The translations under genes and the position numbers were made by a program. Shown here piece by piece: positions 48,949 through 58,683 of a stretch of 64,000 nucleotides of DNA. This stretch comes from Larkinella sp965227735 (GTDB taxonomy: Bacteria; Bacteroidota; Bacteroidia; Cytophagales; Spirosomataceae): assembly GCF_965227735.1 (NCBI RefSeq), contig NZ_OZ245776.1, positions 2,418,001 through 2,482,000 on the forward strand, written 5' to 3'. The notes below the pieces were generated by a model that ran no database searches, was not told the origin of the DNA, and was given only the letters and a program-made list of their open reading frames with translations. Position 1 is the stretch's first letter; each line of letters opens with the position of its first letter.

Positions 48949-50706
48949 TTATTTTTTCAATGCCGCCAACTGGTTGGCTTCGAAATTTGGGTCGGATGTT
49001 GAAAGTCCCTTCTCATACACCAGAATCGCCTTTTGCTGTACTAGCGACTTCTGCAAGTCCGGCACCGACAGGTCATGCACCGACTGCGACTTCTGAACGC
49101 ACAGGGCCGCAGCAGTTCCGGCGGCTTGCCCGAGGGCCATCCAGCACGGTTCCATCCGGAGCGTCGAAAAACCAATGTGCGTAGCCGAAGCCGGAACCGG
49201 CGCCAGAAGGTTTTCCAACGGCGAATCCGGCACAATGACCCGGAACGGAACGGTATACACCGCTGACGGATAACTGATAAAACCGTCCAGGTGAATCTTG
49301 CCCGCTTCCCGTTTCCGAACCGCGTGCGAGTCGAGGGCGTAGTGGCTGGCCGTGATGCTGTCGGCGTGAAGCGGAGGTCGTCCGCCCGGTTTGACCGGCT
49401 GTGCATCCTGGGCTTTGAAGATGTATTTCCCCTTCATCCGGCGGCCTTCCCGAACGTACAACTGCCGGGGAAAATTGCCGTTGTCGGTGTATTCATCTTT
49501 GGCCCAGCCCCATTGCGCACACTCTTTCCGAAACCACTCGGGCAATTCGGGGTCGTTCTGGGCGAAGTAAAAAAGTCCTTCGGTATATTCCCGCAGCCGT
49601 TGGGCAAACCGGTCGCGCCACTCCCAGCCGGAGGTCGGATAAGGCCAGTTTTCTTCCGGTAAATCGGTGGAAATGAAGGCGTGGTGCTGGTTGTTGCCGT
49701 CGTTTTTTCCGTTCGGCAATTTGACCATGTTCGTCAGCCAGGCAATACCTTTCGGCATGCCGGGAACGTCCGGCGACACGCCTGCTTTCGTCTTGCGCTG
49801 AATTTCCGCCTTCTGCGCATCGGTCAGTTTCGTCATGGCGACGCCGGTATACGTACCGGTTTTGACGTCGTTGACCAGCGAGGCATATTCTTCGCGGTTG
49901 TAACGCGCCGGTTTCTGGATTCTGACCCGGATTTTCGGATCATTGGTCACGCACAAACGGTAATTGTACGACTGCACGGCGTTGTCGCCCTGAAACGTCG
50001 AGCCTTCGCCTTCCGGCCCGGCCCAGTATTTGTAGACGCGCCCCGCTCCCACTTCGTTGTATTCCGATTTGCCTTCCCGGCCCAGAAAAAACGGAACACC
50101 CGCAGCCGCGATCAAATCCCCTTCGTAGGTCGCGTCGATAAAAAACCGCCCCTGATAGGTTTCCGGTTTTTTCGTCGTTCGGTTGATGACGCGAATGCCC
50201 CGAATCCGGTTTTTCTCAATCGTCAGATTTTCGGGTTCAAAATCGAATTGGCGCAGGGTCAACACCGTTGCATTCGGGCTGTCTTTCAAAAAGCCATCGA
50301 AGATTTTGGCGGCTACCGACGGCTCGAAATGGTAGCCATTGGCACAGTCGGTGGCCTGCTGCGAATCCGCGCCGTATTTCTCAACGTAATAGGCCTTGAT
50401 GCGCTGCACAAACTCCAGGAACAAACCGCCTGTAGCCCCACGGGTGGCGATGTCGGTGGCCCCAAGTCCGTTGGCGGGCAAACCGCCGATGTAGGCCGTC
50501 CGCTCCAGAATCAACGATTTTTTGCCCATCCGGGAAGCCGAAACGGCGGCCATGATTCCGCCGGGCGTGGCCCCAACAATGATCAGGTCATACTCAGTCT
50601 CCGCCAGCGGAACGGTTGCGCTGGCGTAAAGTTCGGGGAGTCCGGCGGTGAGGGCTAAACCGCTCAGGCCGGATACTTTCAGAAAGTGACGTCGGGTTGC
50701 AAGCAT
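48949..50706 (-). CDS. FAD-dependent oxidoreductase with Tat-like leader
   Basis: 585 residues with leader ATRRHFLKVSGLSGLALTAG, then the FAD motif LIIVGATPGGIMAAVSASRM (39-58) and FIDATYEGDLIAAAGVPFF (about 190), the FAD_oxidored family pattern. It lacks the C-terminal beta-sandwich found in its neighbour. The Tat-type leader fits export after folding with FAD. It is upstream of the related 665-residue protein. Two such enzymes in one locus suggest sequential or alternative oxidation of a glycan-derived sugar. Confidence 0.87.
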   Translation of the reverse strand: MLATRRHFLKVSGLSGLALTAGLPELYASATVPLAETEYDLIIVGATPGGIMAAVSASRMGKKSLILERTAYIGGLPANGLGATDIATRGATGGLFLEFVQRIKAYYVEKYGADSQQATDCANGYHFEPSVAAKIFDGFLKDSPNATVLTLRQFDFEPENLTIEKNRIRGIRVINRTTKKPETYQGRFFIDATYEGDLIAAAGVPFFLGREGKSEYNEVGAGRVYKYWAGPEGEGSTFQGDNAVQSYNYRLCVTNDPKIRVRIQKPARYNREEYASLVNDVKTGTYTGVAMTKLTDAQKAEIQRKTKAGVSPDVPGMPKGIAWLTNMVKLPNGKNDGNNQHHAFISTDLPEENWPYPTSGWEWRDRFAQRLREYTEGLFYFAQNDPELPEWFRKECAQWGWAKDEYTDNGNFPRQLYVREGRRMKGKYIFKAQDAQPVKPGGRPPLHADSITASHYALDSHAVRKREAGKIHLDGFISYPSAVYTVPFRVIVPDSPLENLLAPVPASATHIGFSTLRMEPCWMALGQAAGTAAALCVQKSQSVHDLSVPDLQKSLVQQKAILVYEKGLSTSDPNFEANQLAALKK

Positions 50707-50767
50707 TAGTTTTAGTTTCAGGTAGGTTTATTACTCCTAAATCTCCTTTAAGCTGCTCTAACAGGAA

Positions 50768-50934
50768 TTACCCCGGAGGTGTGATCTGTCAATAGGCAGA
50801 GTCCATAAGTCCAGATTCCAAGCCCCGGCTGGGGCGGACTTAGCGTAAGGGCATTCATTAGAGCGCCCCAGCCGGGGCTTAAGGTCACTAACTGGGTTCC
50901 TATTGACTACTAACAGATCACCCCTCCGGGGTAA
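50768..50934. repeat. Nested palindromic element
   Basis: Outer arms TTACCCCGGAGGTGTGATCT.. (50768-50789) and its near-perfect complement (50913-50934, one mismatch) are followed inward by CAATAGG/CCTATTG and an inner perfect 17-bp pair AAGCCCCGGCTGGGGCG (50820-50836 / 50864-50880). Together with the element at 29733-29850 it defines a family that starts at (GA)TCTGTCAATAG. Confidence 0.85.
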
Positions 50935-50997
50935 CTGTAACACCTATCAAAGCAACTCAAAAGCAATTTAGAGATGATCAGACATCCGTTTTATTAT

Positions 50998-52656
50998 TTA
51001 ATAACCAGCGTTTTGAGTCAATACTTTATTCGTAACGGTTTCGATGTACGGAATCGGCCACAGGTAATCGCGGTTCGGATTAAAAATCCGGAGTTCGACC
51101 ACCCGCATGTCGGCTTTGTTAGGCACATTGCTGTAATCCGGTGTTCCGTTGGCATCGATCGCTGGGGCTGTCGCCAGCAACCCTTTCGGAATGCGGCCCA
51201 AGAAATTCCCGTTCATCAGCTTTTCAGCGATTTTCCAGCGACGGATGTCAAACAAACGAAAGCCTTCATTGGCCAATTCATACTTCCGTTCCTTGCGAAT
51301 AATCGAGCGAAGTTCGGCCTGCGTTTTGCCCGTTTTGATGGCTGGCATGTTGACCCGCTGCCGCACGGCATTGATGGCGTCGTAAACCGATTGGTCGATC
51401 TGGTTGGCTTCAATTTTAGCTTCCGCGTAAATCAGTAACACTTCGGCATAGCGGATCAGGATGATGTTGAGTTCCGAATTGCTCCGGTCGTCTTTGTCCG
51501 TCAGGTCGGTGTATTTCCGCCAGCAGTAGCCGGTATACGTCGCAAAGGCGTGAATGGCGTCCTGGTTGTCAACCCGCGCGCCCGTGGCATAATTGATCGT
51601 TTTGACGCTGTCTTTGTGGGTTTCAAACTTGAAATTGAAGTAGTTGGAACCCGGTACGGCCACCGTAAAATCCAAGCGTGGGTCGCGGTTTTTGAACGGA
51701 TCTTTCGGGTTATACAAGGGCGATTTGTCGATCGACAGTCCATCCGTGCATTCGTACGAATCCACCAGCATTTGCCCCGGCACCTTGTTGGAAGCGCCCT
51801 GCGCGTTGCGCGACAGAAAGTTCTGCGGGGTGCTGTGCGTCAGCGTTCCTTTCAGGTACTGCAACGAGAACATAATTTCACTGGAATTCTGCCCTTTATA
51901 CGAAAACAACTCCCCGAAATTTGGATGCAGTTTGTTGATATTCAAATCCATGACGGCTTTGGCAGCGGTGGCCGCAACGTCCCATTTCTCGTTGTAAAGA
52001 GCCGTCCGGGCTTTAGTCGCTAAAGCCGCCTGCCGGGTAGCCCGACCGGTATTTCTGGCGTCATAGCTCGTCGGCAAGGCCTTGGCGGCTTCGTCCAGCT
52101 CATTCATGATGAAGGTGGCGCATTCGTCTTTGGTGCCTTTCGGAACCTGCGCATCGGCCAGCCCCAGCGTTTTGGTCACCAGCGGAACCCCGCCAAACAG
52201 TTCGATCAGATAACCGTATTGGTAAGCGCGGATGAAACGGGCTTCGGCCTGGTAGCGGGCATACAGCGTCGCGTCCATTTTGCCGTCCAGCTTGTTCATG
52301 TTGTCCAGGATAAAATTACAGCGGCCAATAATTTTGTAGGACTCATTCCAGACCGAGCGCACAAAACCGTTGTTGCTGTCGTGGCTTCCTTTGCCGATTT
52401 GCTGCATGGCACTGTTGTTCCGGTCCCAGTTGATATCGGTGCAAACATCCAGCAAAAGCTGGGTCGGCATCCCGTCGCTGGGGTGAAAATTCATGCCTTT
52501 GTAACAGCCGTTGACGGCCAGCTCCAGTTCGCTGGCGTTGGCAAAATACGATTGGTCGGCGGGGCCTTCCAGCGGAAAGCGTTCCAGATAATCCTCGCAG
52601 GAGGTGGTACTCAGGATCAGGCAGATGGACAAAAACCAGTAGTGTATCTTTTTCAT
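50998..52656 (-). CDS. SusD/RagB-family outer-membrane glycan-binding lipoprotein
   Basis: 552 residues with lipobox LSTTSC (Cys20), SusD start EDYLERFPLEGPADQSYFAN and the conserved block RFIRAYQYGYLIELFGGVPLV split over 140-160. The C-terminus has the typical LWPIPYIE..LTQNAGY ending. It should bind the oligosaccharide on the surface for the SusC encoded 42 bp upstream. Sequence similarity to the first SusD of the window is low, so a different glycan is likely. Confidence 0.95.
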   Translation of the reverse strand: MKKIHYWFLSICLILSTTSCEDYLERFPLEGPADQSYFANASELELAVNGCYKGMNFHPSDGMPTQLLLDVCTDINWDRNNSAMQQIGKGSHDSNNGFVRSVWNESYKIIGRCNFILDNMNKLDGKMDATLYARYQAEARFIRAYQYGYLIELFGGVPLVTKTLGLADAQVPKGTKDECATFIMNELDEAAKALPTSYDARNTGRATRQAALATKARTALYNEKWDVAATAAKAVMDLNINKLHPNFGELFSYKGQNSSEIMFSLQYLKGTLTHSTPQNFLSRNAQGASNKVPGQMLVDSYECTDGLSIDKSPLYNPKDPFKNRDPRLDFTVAVPGSNYFNFKFETHKDSVKTINYATGARVDNQDAIHAFATYTGYCWRKYTDLTDKDDRSNSELNIILIRYAEVLLIYAEAKIEANQIDQSVYDAINAVRQRVNMPAIKTGKTQAELRSIIRKERKYELANEGFRLFDIRRWKIAEKLMNGNFLGRIPKGLLATAPAIDANGTPDYSNVPNKADMRVVELRIFNPNRDYLWPIPYIETVTNKVLTQNAGY

Positions 52657-52698
52657 TCGAGTGATTCAGTTGAAAATGGGAAGGAAAACCGGCGGTTT

Positions 52699-55600
52699 TT
52701 AGAAGCTGACATCAAGTCCGAAGCTGACCATTTTGACCTGCGGGTAGCTGCGTCCCGAACCAACCGGCGATTCGACATCGTAGCCGTCCCAGAACTTATC
52801 CCAGGTCAGCAGATTCTGGCCGTTGGCAAAAACCCGCACGTTGTTGATACCGGCTTTTTGGGTTAAAGTCGTCGGCAGCGTGTAGCCAATCTGAATGTTT
52901 TTCAGACGCAGGTAGGCGGCATTCCGCATCCAGAAGCTGGAGTTTTTTTCGTTGTTGGCTTCGCTGAACGCCAGCCGGGGAAAGGTGGCATTGGGCGTTT
53001 CCGGCGTCCAGTGGTCTTTGTGTTGCTCCTGCACGGTTCCGCCCAGGAAGAACGGCATGATGCCCTGCTCATTCAGATAGCCGTCAGCTTTACCAACACC
53101 CTGAAGAACAATGTTTAAGCTAAACCCTTTGTAATACGCATTCAGCGTACTGCCGTAGGTGAAGCGGGGAATGGTGTTTCCAAAAACCACGTTATCGTCG
53201 TTGTTGATGAGACCGTCGCCGTTCTGATCCTTGTATTTGATATCCCCCGGTTTGATCACCCCGAATTGCTGGGCATGGGCGGCCACTTCGTCGGCCGTCT
53301 GGAAAAAACCTTCCGACTCCAGACCGAAGAGCGAATTGATCGGGTAGCCTTCCCGGTTGGCAGTCAGGCCCGTCAGGTTGACACCCCGCATGTCGATCAC
53401 TGTGTTCTTAACATCCGATATATTGAATCCGACATCGTAGCGAAAATTCCGGACGGCTCCTTTGTAATTGATGCCCAGTTCCCAGCCTTTGTTGTCAACG
53501 ATTCCGGCGTTCTGCGAAGGCTTTCCCAAGCCGATGATGGCCGGAATATCCAGTTCCAACAGAATATCTTTGGTACGTTTCGAAAAATAATCAGCGGTGA
53601 TCGACAGGTTGGAAAACAGCGTCATGTCCAGACCAATGTCTGTCATTTCGGTGGTTTCCCAGGAAATATCCGCGTTCGCCAGCGTATTGAGGGCGACGAC
53701 GTTGACAATCTGTTTATTGAACGTGTACGGACCAAATTGCAGCGACGACATAAACGGATAGTTGCCAATGAGTTGGTTACCCAGTTGTCCCCACGACGCC
53801 CGCAGTTTCAGTTCGTTGACCACATTGGAAAGGGGTTGCATGAACGATTCCTGCGAAATCCGCCAGCCGCCCGATACCGAAGGAAAAAAACCGTATTTAC
53901 GTCCCGTTGCAAACCGGGATGAACCGTCGTAACGGGCATTGGCCTCCAGCAGATATTTCTGTTTGTAATCGTAGTTGATCCGTCCAAAGGCGGATTGCAA
54001 CGCCCATTCCGAGGCCCCCCCCGAAGCCCGCTGGATGTCCGAAGCTCCGGCATTCAGCACCTGATAATCGGGAAGCAGAAAGCCTTCGCGGTAGGCTGAA
54101 GTGTTGTCGTTGCGAAAGTCTTCCCGGGAAAAACCGGCTAAAACTTTCAGACCGTGGTCGCCGTACGCTTTATCAAAGGTTAGTGTTCCGCGCAAGGTGG
54201 TGTACATCGACCGACTGTTGCCCTCCGTCAGCGTGCTTCGGGCCGGTGCCAGAAAGCTCAGCGCGCCATTGGGTTTGTACGCCTGAATGGCTTTGTTAAA
54301 GTTTTTATCGATCGACAAGGCATATTTGGGCGCATAGGCGATTTCGGCCGTTAAAAACGAGGTGGGTTTGTATACCAGGGCCGCATTCAGAAAAGCGTAG
54401 GGGCTGTTGTTTTTCCGGGTTCCGCCGTCGCGCGACATCGCAATCGGGTTGTCGCCGTTCCAGCCATCGCCCCAGGTTCCGTTGGAGTTAATCCCGATCT
54501 GATTGGCCGGAATCCGGTTCATCCAGTGGAATACTTCCTCGGAACCCCGGCCCGGTTCGAGGGTCGTGGCGGCCACGAGCTGGAGATCGACTCGCGCGCT
54601 GAATTTTTTAGAAAGCTGAATATCGGCGTTGTTCCGGAGCGTGTAGCGTCGAAACGTTGAATTCTCAATCACGCCTTTCTGGTCAAAGTAGCCTACCGAG
54701 GTCAGAAAACGGATTTTCTCGCTTCCGCCGTTGATGCTCACAAAGTGGCTCTGTTGCAGACCAGAACCCGTTAACACTTCTTTCTGCCAGTCCGTATCGG
54801 GATACAAATCGCGGTTGGAAGCGCCTTCCGTACGATATTTCTGGATCAAATCGTCGGAGTATAAGGGCGAACGGCCCACGTTCACATACGCTTCGTTGGT
54901 GAGCAGCATGTGGTCGATGGCGTTGGCCATTTTGGGCAAGTTCGTGGGCGTTTGCCAGCCGATGTAGTTGTTGTAGTTGACCGAAATCCGGTTTCCTTTG
55001 GCCCGTTTGGTGGTGATCAGAATCACGCCGTTGGCCGCCCGTGACCCATAGATGGACGACGAAGCCGCATCTTTCAAAACCGAAACCGTCTCTATCAGGT
55101 TGGGATCGATGCTGTTCATCGATCCTTCAATGCCGTCGATGAGCACCAGCGGGTCCGAGTTTCCCAGCGTTCCGACCCCGCGAATCCGGATGGAACCGCC
55201 GTCGGCACCCGGACGCCCGGAGCGTTGCGTCACCGTTACGCCCGGCATCATGCCCTGCAAAGCGGCTGAAGTCTGGCCCACGGGGCGTCGCACCAGTTCT
55301 TCATTCGAAATGGACGATACGGCCCCCGTCAGGTTTACTTTTTTCTGCGTTCCGTAACCCACCACGACCACTTCCGAGAGCGACTTGGTATCATTTTCCA
55401 GTTTAACGCCCACCGTGGAGCGGTTTCCGACGGTCACTTCCTGAGAGATGTAGCCGACAAAGCTGAAGACCAATACCGCCTTCTCGTCGGGCACATTCAC
55501 CTGATAGAATCCTTTGCTGTCTGTGGTCGTACCGCGGGTCGTGCCTTTCAACACCACGCTGACGCCCGGCAATCCCGCCCCGGATTCGTCGATCACCGTG

Positions 55601-56088
55601 CCGCTGATGCTGAGGTCGGCCACAACGGGCTGGTGGTTGGCAACGGATTCGGTCGCATTGCCATCGGTGCGCTCGTCAACCGGCGTGGCAGCGGGCGTTG
55701 AAGCCTCCGACTCCGTTTCTTGAGTCCGGTTCGACAGGTCGTTTTTCGTTTTCCGCTCTTCGGTGATTACAAAGGTGTCTTTCCGGATTTTTTTCACCCG
55801 CAAACCAGTATTCTTGAGCAGATTGTGCAGGTTTTTCTCGACGGAAACGTTCAGATTGACGGGCTCGGAAGGCCCGGTTTTCCCGGCCATAATCCGGTCT
55901 TCAAACACAATTTCAACGCGGTAATGACGCTGCAAATCGAGCAAAACGTTTTTGAGTTGCATTTGCGCGCTTCGGCCGGTGGAGCGTTGCAGGTGTTGGG
56001 CCGACGCCAGCGTCTGGCAAAAACCGGTAACCGGATAGCCGATCAATAGCACCGCTAACAAACCCAGGTGGTGTACAGCTTTCTTCAT
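52699..56088 (-). CDS. SusC/RagA TonB-dependent transporter with STN signalling domain
   Basis: 1,129 residues: signal peptide (to FCQT), STN domain about 35-115 (LLDLQRHYRVEIVFEDRIMA), an acidic Ser/Thr-rich linker (about 116-155), a carboxypeptidase-regulatory-like domain (GAGLPGVSVVLKGTTRGTTT), the SusC hallmark SEVVVVGYGTQKKVNLTGAV, plug and barrel ending in VSF. The linker between STN and the regulatory domain is longer than in the first SusC here. It imports the glycan bound by the adjacent SusD and signals to the FecR encoded 31 bp upstream. Confidence 0.95.
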   Translation of the reverse strand: MKKAVHHLGLLAVLLIGYPVTGFCQTLASAQHLQRSTGRSAQMQLKNVLLDLQRHYRVEIVFEDRIMAGKTGPSEPVNLNVSVEKNLHNLLKNTGLRVKKIRKDTFVITEERKTKNDLSNRTQETESEASTPAATPVDERTDGNATESVANHQPVVADLSISGTVIDESGAGLPGVSVVLKGTTRGTTTDSKGFYQVNVPDEKAVLVFSFVGYISQEVTVGNRSTVGVKLENDTKSLSEVVVVGYGTQKKVNLTGAVSSISNEELVRRPVGQTSAALQGMMPGVTVTQRSGRPGADGGSIRIRGVGTLGNSDPLVLIDGIEGSMNSIDPNLIETVSVLKDAASSSIYGSRAANGVILITTKRAKGNRISVNYNNYIGWQTPTNLPKMANAIDHMLLTNEAYVNVGRSPLYSDDLIQKYRTEGASNRDLYPDTDWQKEVLTGSGLQQSHFVSINGGSEKIRFLTSVGYFDQKGVIENSTFRRYTLRNNADIQLSKKFSARVDLQLVAATTLEPGRGSEEVFHWMNRIPANQIGINSNGTWGDGWNGDNPIAMSRDGGTRKNNSPYAFLNAALVYKPTSFLTAEIAYAPKYALSIDKNFNKAIQAYKPNGALSFLAPARSTLTEGNSRSMYTTLRGTLTFDKAYGDHGLKVLAGFSREDFRNDNTSAYREGFLLPDYQVLNAGASDIQRASGGASEWALQSAFGRINYDYKQKYLLEANARYDGSSRFATGRKYGFFPSVSGGWRISQESFMQPLSNVVNELKLRASWGQLGNQLIGNYPFMSSLQFGPYTFNKQIVNVVALNTLANADISWETTEMTDIGLDMTLFSNLSITADYFSKRTKDILLELDIPAIIGLGKPSQNAGIVDNKGWELGINYKGAVRNFRYDVGFNISDVKNTVIDMRGVNLTGLTANREGYPINSLFGLESEGFFQTADEVAAHAQQFGVIKPGDIKYKDQNGDGLINNDDNVVFGNTIPRFTYGSTLNAYYKGFSLNIVLQGVGKADGYLNEQGIMPFFLGGTVQEQHKDHWTPETPNATFPRLAFSEANNEKNSSFWMRNAAYLRLKNIQIGYTLPTTLTQKAGINNVRVFANGQNLLTWDKFWDGYDVESPVGSGRSYPQVKMVSFGLDVSF

Positions 56089-56118
56089 TTGATCTGAAAT
56101 AATAGGGAATAGGGATAA

Positions 56119-57114
56119 TCAGTTGTTTTTTAACAGGAGGCCCGTGCCGGTTTTCTCGGTTTTGAGGTCGAGGGTCTCGGTCAGGACGTTGAGCAGTTCG
56201 TTGGCATTATCGGCGTGGTAATTCCCGGAAATGGTCCGTTGCGCCAGTGAGTCGTCGTCGATTTCCACTTTCAGGCCAAAATTTTCGCGGAGCAGGTAGC
56301 ACACTTCCCAAACGGACGTTTCCTTGAAGGTCAGGCCGGTTTTGTCCCGGGCTTCGGCTTTCGGAACCGCCGGAAGCTGACGCAGATGGAGATTGCCCTG
56401 GTGGCTGAGCGTGAGCAGATCGCCCGGTTTCATCGTCAATTGGTGTTTATCGGCGCCCTGGCTGTAATCGACCCGGATTTTGCCCCGGCCCAGGGCCACA
56501 TTTGTGCTTTGCTTCCGGGCGTAAACCGTGAATTCGGTCCCCAGCACTTCAATCTGAAACTGGTCGGACGTTTTGACCACAAACCGCTGGTGATCGGGTT
56601 TGTGCGTCACCGAAAACCGGCCCTCTCCCGTCAAAAGCACTTCCCGGATGTTCGTGTAAAAGCCAAACCGGGGCACTTGCAAAGACGAATTTGATTTCAG
56701 CACCACGCCGGTTCCGTCTTCCAGCCGGAGGGTTTTCGTTTCTCCGTAGGCCGTGTAGTGTGTCTGATAAAACAGCTTGTTTCGCAACGGAATGAGCAGC
56801 GCCAGCAAAACCGTTGCGGCCACCAGATACGGTTTCCAGCCGCCCCAAAAGAACAGCGGTTTGCGAACGGGCATCGGTTCTTCGTCTGCTTCCGGCCTTT
56901 CGGTCTGGTCCAGCCGTTGCACCACTTTTGCAAAAGCTGCTTCCTGATCCGGCACAAATTGCAGGGAGCGCATCTCCCATTCGAGCAGCCATTCGTGGAA
57001 CGTTGGGGTATTGGCCGGATTTTTCAGCCATTCCTCCACGGTTTGACGCTCGATCGGGGTTGCCTGTCCGGCCAGATAGGTAAACAGGGTATGTTTCGAT
57101 ACCGAATGATTCAT
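56119..57114 (-). CDS. FecR-family anti-sigma factor
   Basis: The ATG at 57114 (MNHSVSKHTLFTYLAGQAT) gives 331 residues; the frame is open further upstream but overlaps the sigma gene. N-terminal sigma-binding part about 1-85, transmembrane helix about 92-107 (YLVAATVLLALLIPL), FecR domain about 120-220 (LEDGTGVVLKSNSSLQVP, GEGRFSVTHKP, VLGTEFTVYA), C-terminal STN-like domain about 255-331. It controls the ECF factor encoded just upstream. Confidence 0.93.
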   Translation of the reverse strand: MNHSVSKHTLFTYLAGQATPIERQTVEEWLKNPANTPTFHEWLLEWEMRSLQFVPDQEAAFAKVVQRLDQTERPEADEEPMPVRKPLFFWGGWKPYLVAATVLLALLIPLRNKLFYQTHYTAYGETKTLRLEDGTGVVLKSNSSLQVPRFGFYTNIREVLLTGEGRFSVTHKPDHQRFVVKTSDQFQIEVLGTEFTVYARKQSTNVALGRGKIRVDYSQGADKHQLTMKPGDLLTLSHQGNLHLRQLPAVPKAEARDKTGLTFKETSVWEVCYLLRENFGLKVEIDDDSLAQRTISGNYHADNANELLNVLTETLDLKTEKTGTGLLLKNN

Positions 57115-57163
57115 GTTTGTGGCATTTGAACGAGAGACTTGAAAAGCTACTTTTCCCCTTAGT

Positions 57164-57832
57164 TCAGCAGAAAAATAGATTGATGAGGCAGACGAGCACG
57201 GTCCATTCTTCCCGCAGGGTCTGGCGCAGGTGTTTGAGGGCTTTGGAAATATGCACCTCGACAGTTCGGGGTGAAATCTGCAATTCGGTGGCAATCTCTT
57301 CGTACTTTTTATTCTCGAACCGGCTCAGCAGAAACACCCGCCGACACTGCGCGGGCAACTGGCTGATGGCGTCGTTGACGGCCAGAAACAGATTGTTGAA
57401 ATGGACTTCCGAATCGGGCTGCGGCTGATGCCCCGTCAGGTGGTTTTCGGTAGTCGAATCGATGGAGTCGGTTTTGCCAAACTCTTTGCGCAGGTGCGTA
57501 TAGGCTTCATTCCGAACCGCCGTGAACAGATAGCTGATGAAAGACGAGTGCACTTTCCGGTACGCTTCCGTGCGGTAGAACTGGTAGAACACCTCACTCA
57601 CCAGGTCTTCCGCCAGTTGCCGGGAATAGACGAACCGAACGGCATGGCTACAGAGTGGGGTATAATAGTGCCGAAACAGCAGTTCAAACCCTTTCCGCGG
57701 TTCCTGTTCAAAGGCTTTCCGCAGAAAAAGCTCGGAATCATACACCGTCGTCACCGGTTTTTCTTCGGCGATGGAAGGTGTAGGGCGGTTTTCGGGCGAT
57801 ATCGAAGGGTTCAACAGGGTAAAGGTAGCCAT
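57164..57832 (-). CDS. ECF RNA polymerase sigma factor
   Basis: The ATG at 57832 (MATFTLLNPS) gives 222 residues; a GTG two codons earlier is also in frame. Region 2 about 50-120 (LLFRHYYTPLCSHAVRFVYS, AEDLVSEVFYQFYR) and region 4 about 155-205 (LPAQCRRVFLLSRFENKKYE, then ISPRTVEVHISKALKHL). It is first in the second SusCD locus and should be released when the glycan reaches the transporter. A 35-residue N-terminal extension before region 2 is unusual. Confidence 0.92.
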   Translation of the reverse strand: MATFTLLNPSISPENRPTPSIAEEKPVTTVYDSELFLRKAFEQEPRKGFELLFRHYYTPLCSHAVRFVYSRQLAEDLVSEVFYQFYRTEAYRKVHSSFISYLFTAVRNEAYTHLRKEFGKTDSIDSTTENHLTGHQPQPDSEVHFNNLFLAVNDAISQLPAQCRRVFLLSRFENKKYEEIATELQISPRTVEVHISKALKHLRQTLREEWTVLVCLINLFFC

Positions 57833-57914
57833 TAGCACAAGATCTCTAAAACGAATTAAAGACTTTATTGCACTATTTTACCCTTAGTGATTTTTGAAAA
57901 AAGTTGACTTTTTT

Positions 57915-58050
57915 TTGACCGCTGGTCGCGATTTGCAATCGCGACCTACTCTGTAGCGGATTTGCAATCCGCATTTTTAAAGCATTTGTCTCGGATCAAA
58001 GCGTGCGCTGGTCGCGACCGGGCGTCCGGCGCCGTTGCAATCGGCATTCC
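57915..58050. repeat. REP-like repeat cluster, left of the RAYT pseudogene
   Basis: Contains GGTCGCGATTTGCAATCGCGACC (a perfect hairpin of GGTCGCGATT/AATCGCGACC), GCGGATTTGCAATCCGC, and GCTGGTCGCGACCGGGCG followed by TCCGGCGCCGTTGCAATC. The last block returns in inverted orientation at about 58717-58763. Confidence 0.85.
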
Positions 58051-58076
58051 TTCACTTCATTAACCACAAATAGTCT

Positions 58077-58619
58077 TCAAATCACAATCACCTCCAACAA
58101 CCCTTTTTTCCCCGCATAATTCCGGGCAGAACTATAGAGGTATTCCTCCGGATACTCAACAATTCCGGCCCGTACCGGATTATCGTGCAGGTAGGTTAAC
58201 TTCTGAACTAAAAACGGATCGGTAAACAGTTCTTTCGCTTCATTGCCATCCTGCCAAAACTTATATTCCTTGATTCTGGGCCGAACTTTTCCGGCAAATT
58301 CAAATCGATACAGCAGCCATTGCCGACGGCTTTCGGGCTCTTCCTGAATCGCTTTTACCAGCGCTTTGGACGTGAATTTCTTGAGATCGCGGAGAATATC
58401 AGACAAAGACGTGCCCGATTTGGCCGAAGCAATCAGGTGAATATGATTGGTCATCAACACCTAGGCATACAGCTCCAGCCCCTTGTGTTGCTGGCAATAC
58501 CGCAGCGAATCGACGATTATATCTTTATAAACTGGTCGCGTAAATACATCCACCCAATCAACGACGGTTAGCGTCAGAAAATAGGCATAGTCTTCGGAAA
58601 TACGGTTGCGAACCCCCAT
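58077..58619 (-). pseudogene. REP-associated tyrosine transposase (RAYT, Y1_Tnp) broken by an amber codon
   Basis: From the ATG at 58619 the frame reads MGVRNRISEDYAYFLTLTVV... to ..GLELYA, then TAG at 58463-58461, then VLMTNHIHLIASAKSGT... to the end: 180 residues if the TAG is read as Trp. RAYTs have YAWVIMTNH at this point, so one TGG-to-TAG change explains the stop. The HUH metal site (HIHLI) and the C-terminal YLHDNPVRAGIVEYPEEYLY are intact. RAYTs move or maintain REP palindromes, and REP-like copies flank the gene in opposite orientation. A GTG at 58460 could restart translation but would lose the N-terminal strand. TAG is a normal stop in neighbouring genes. Confidence 0.88.
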
Positions 58620-58683
58620 AGCAAACCTCTTATTTTATAGATACCACTGTTTGACGTTAAAAAGGGGGAAGAGTAACGGAATT

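Noticed and set aside
50758..50943. 61-codon open frame inside the palindromic element
   Set aside because: It is made wholly of palindrome sequence and has no protein features.
57915..58050. CRISPR-like array of similar units
   Set aside because: Units differ in length and sequence, are palindromic, and have no regular spacers. They fit REP-type repeats.
58461..58463. TAG in the RAYT gene as evidence of a reassigned amber codon
   Set aside because: TAG ends other genes here normally (the epimerase at 1160-1162 and the helicase at 37037-37039). A nonsense mutation is the simpler reading.
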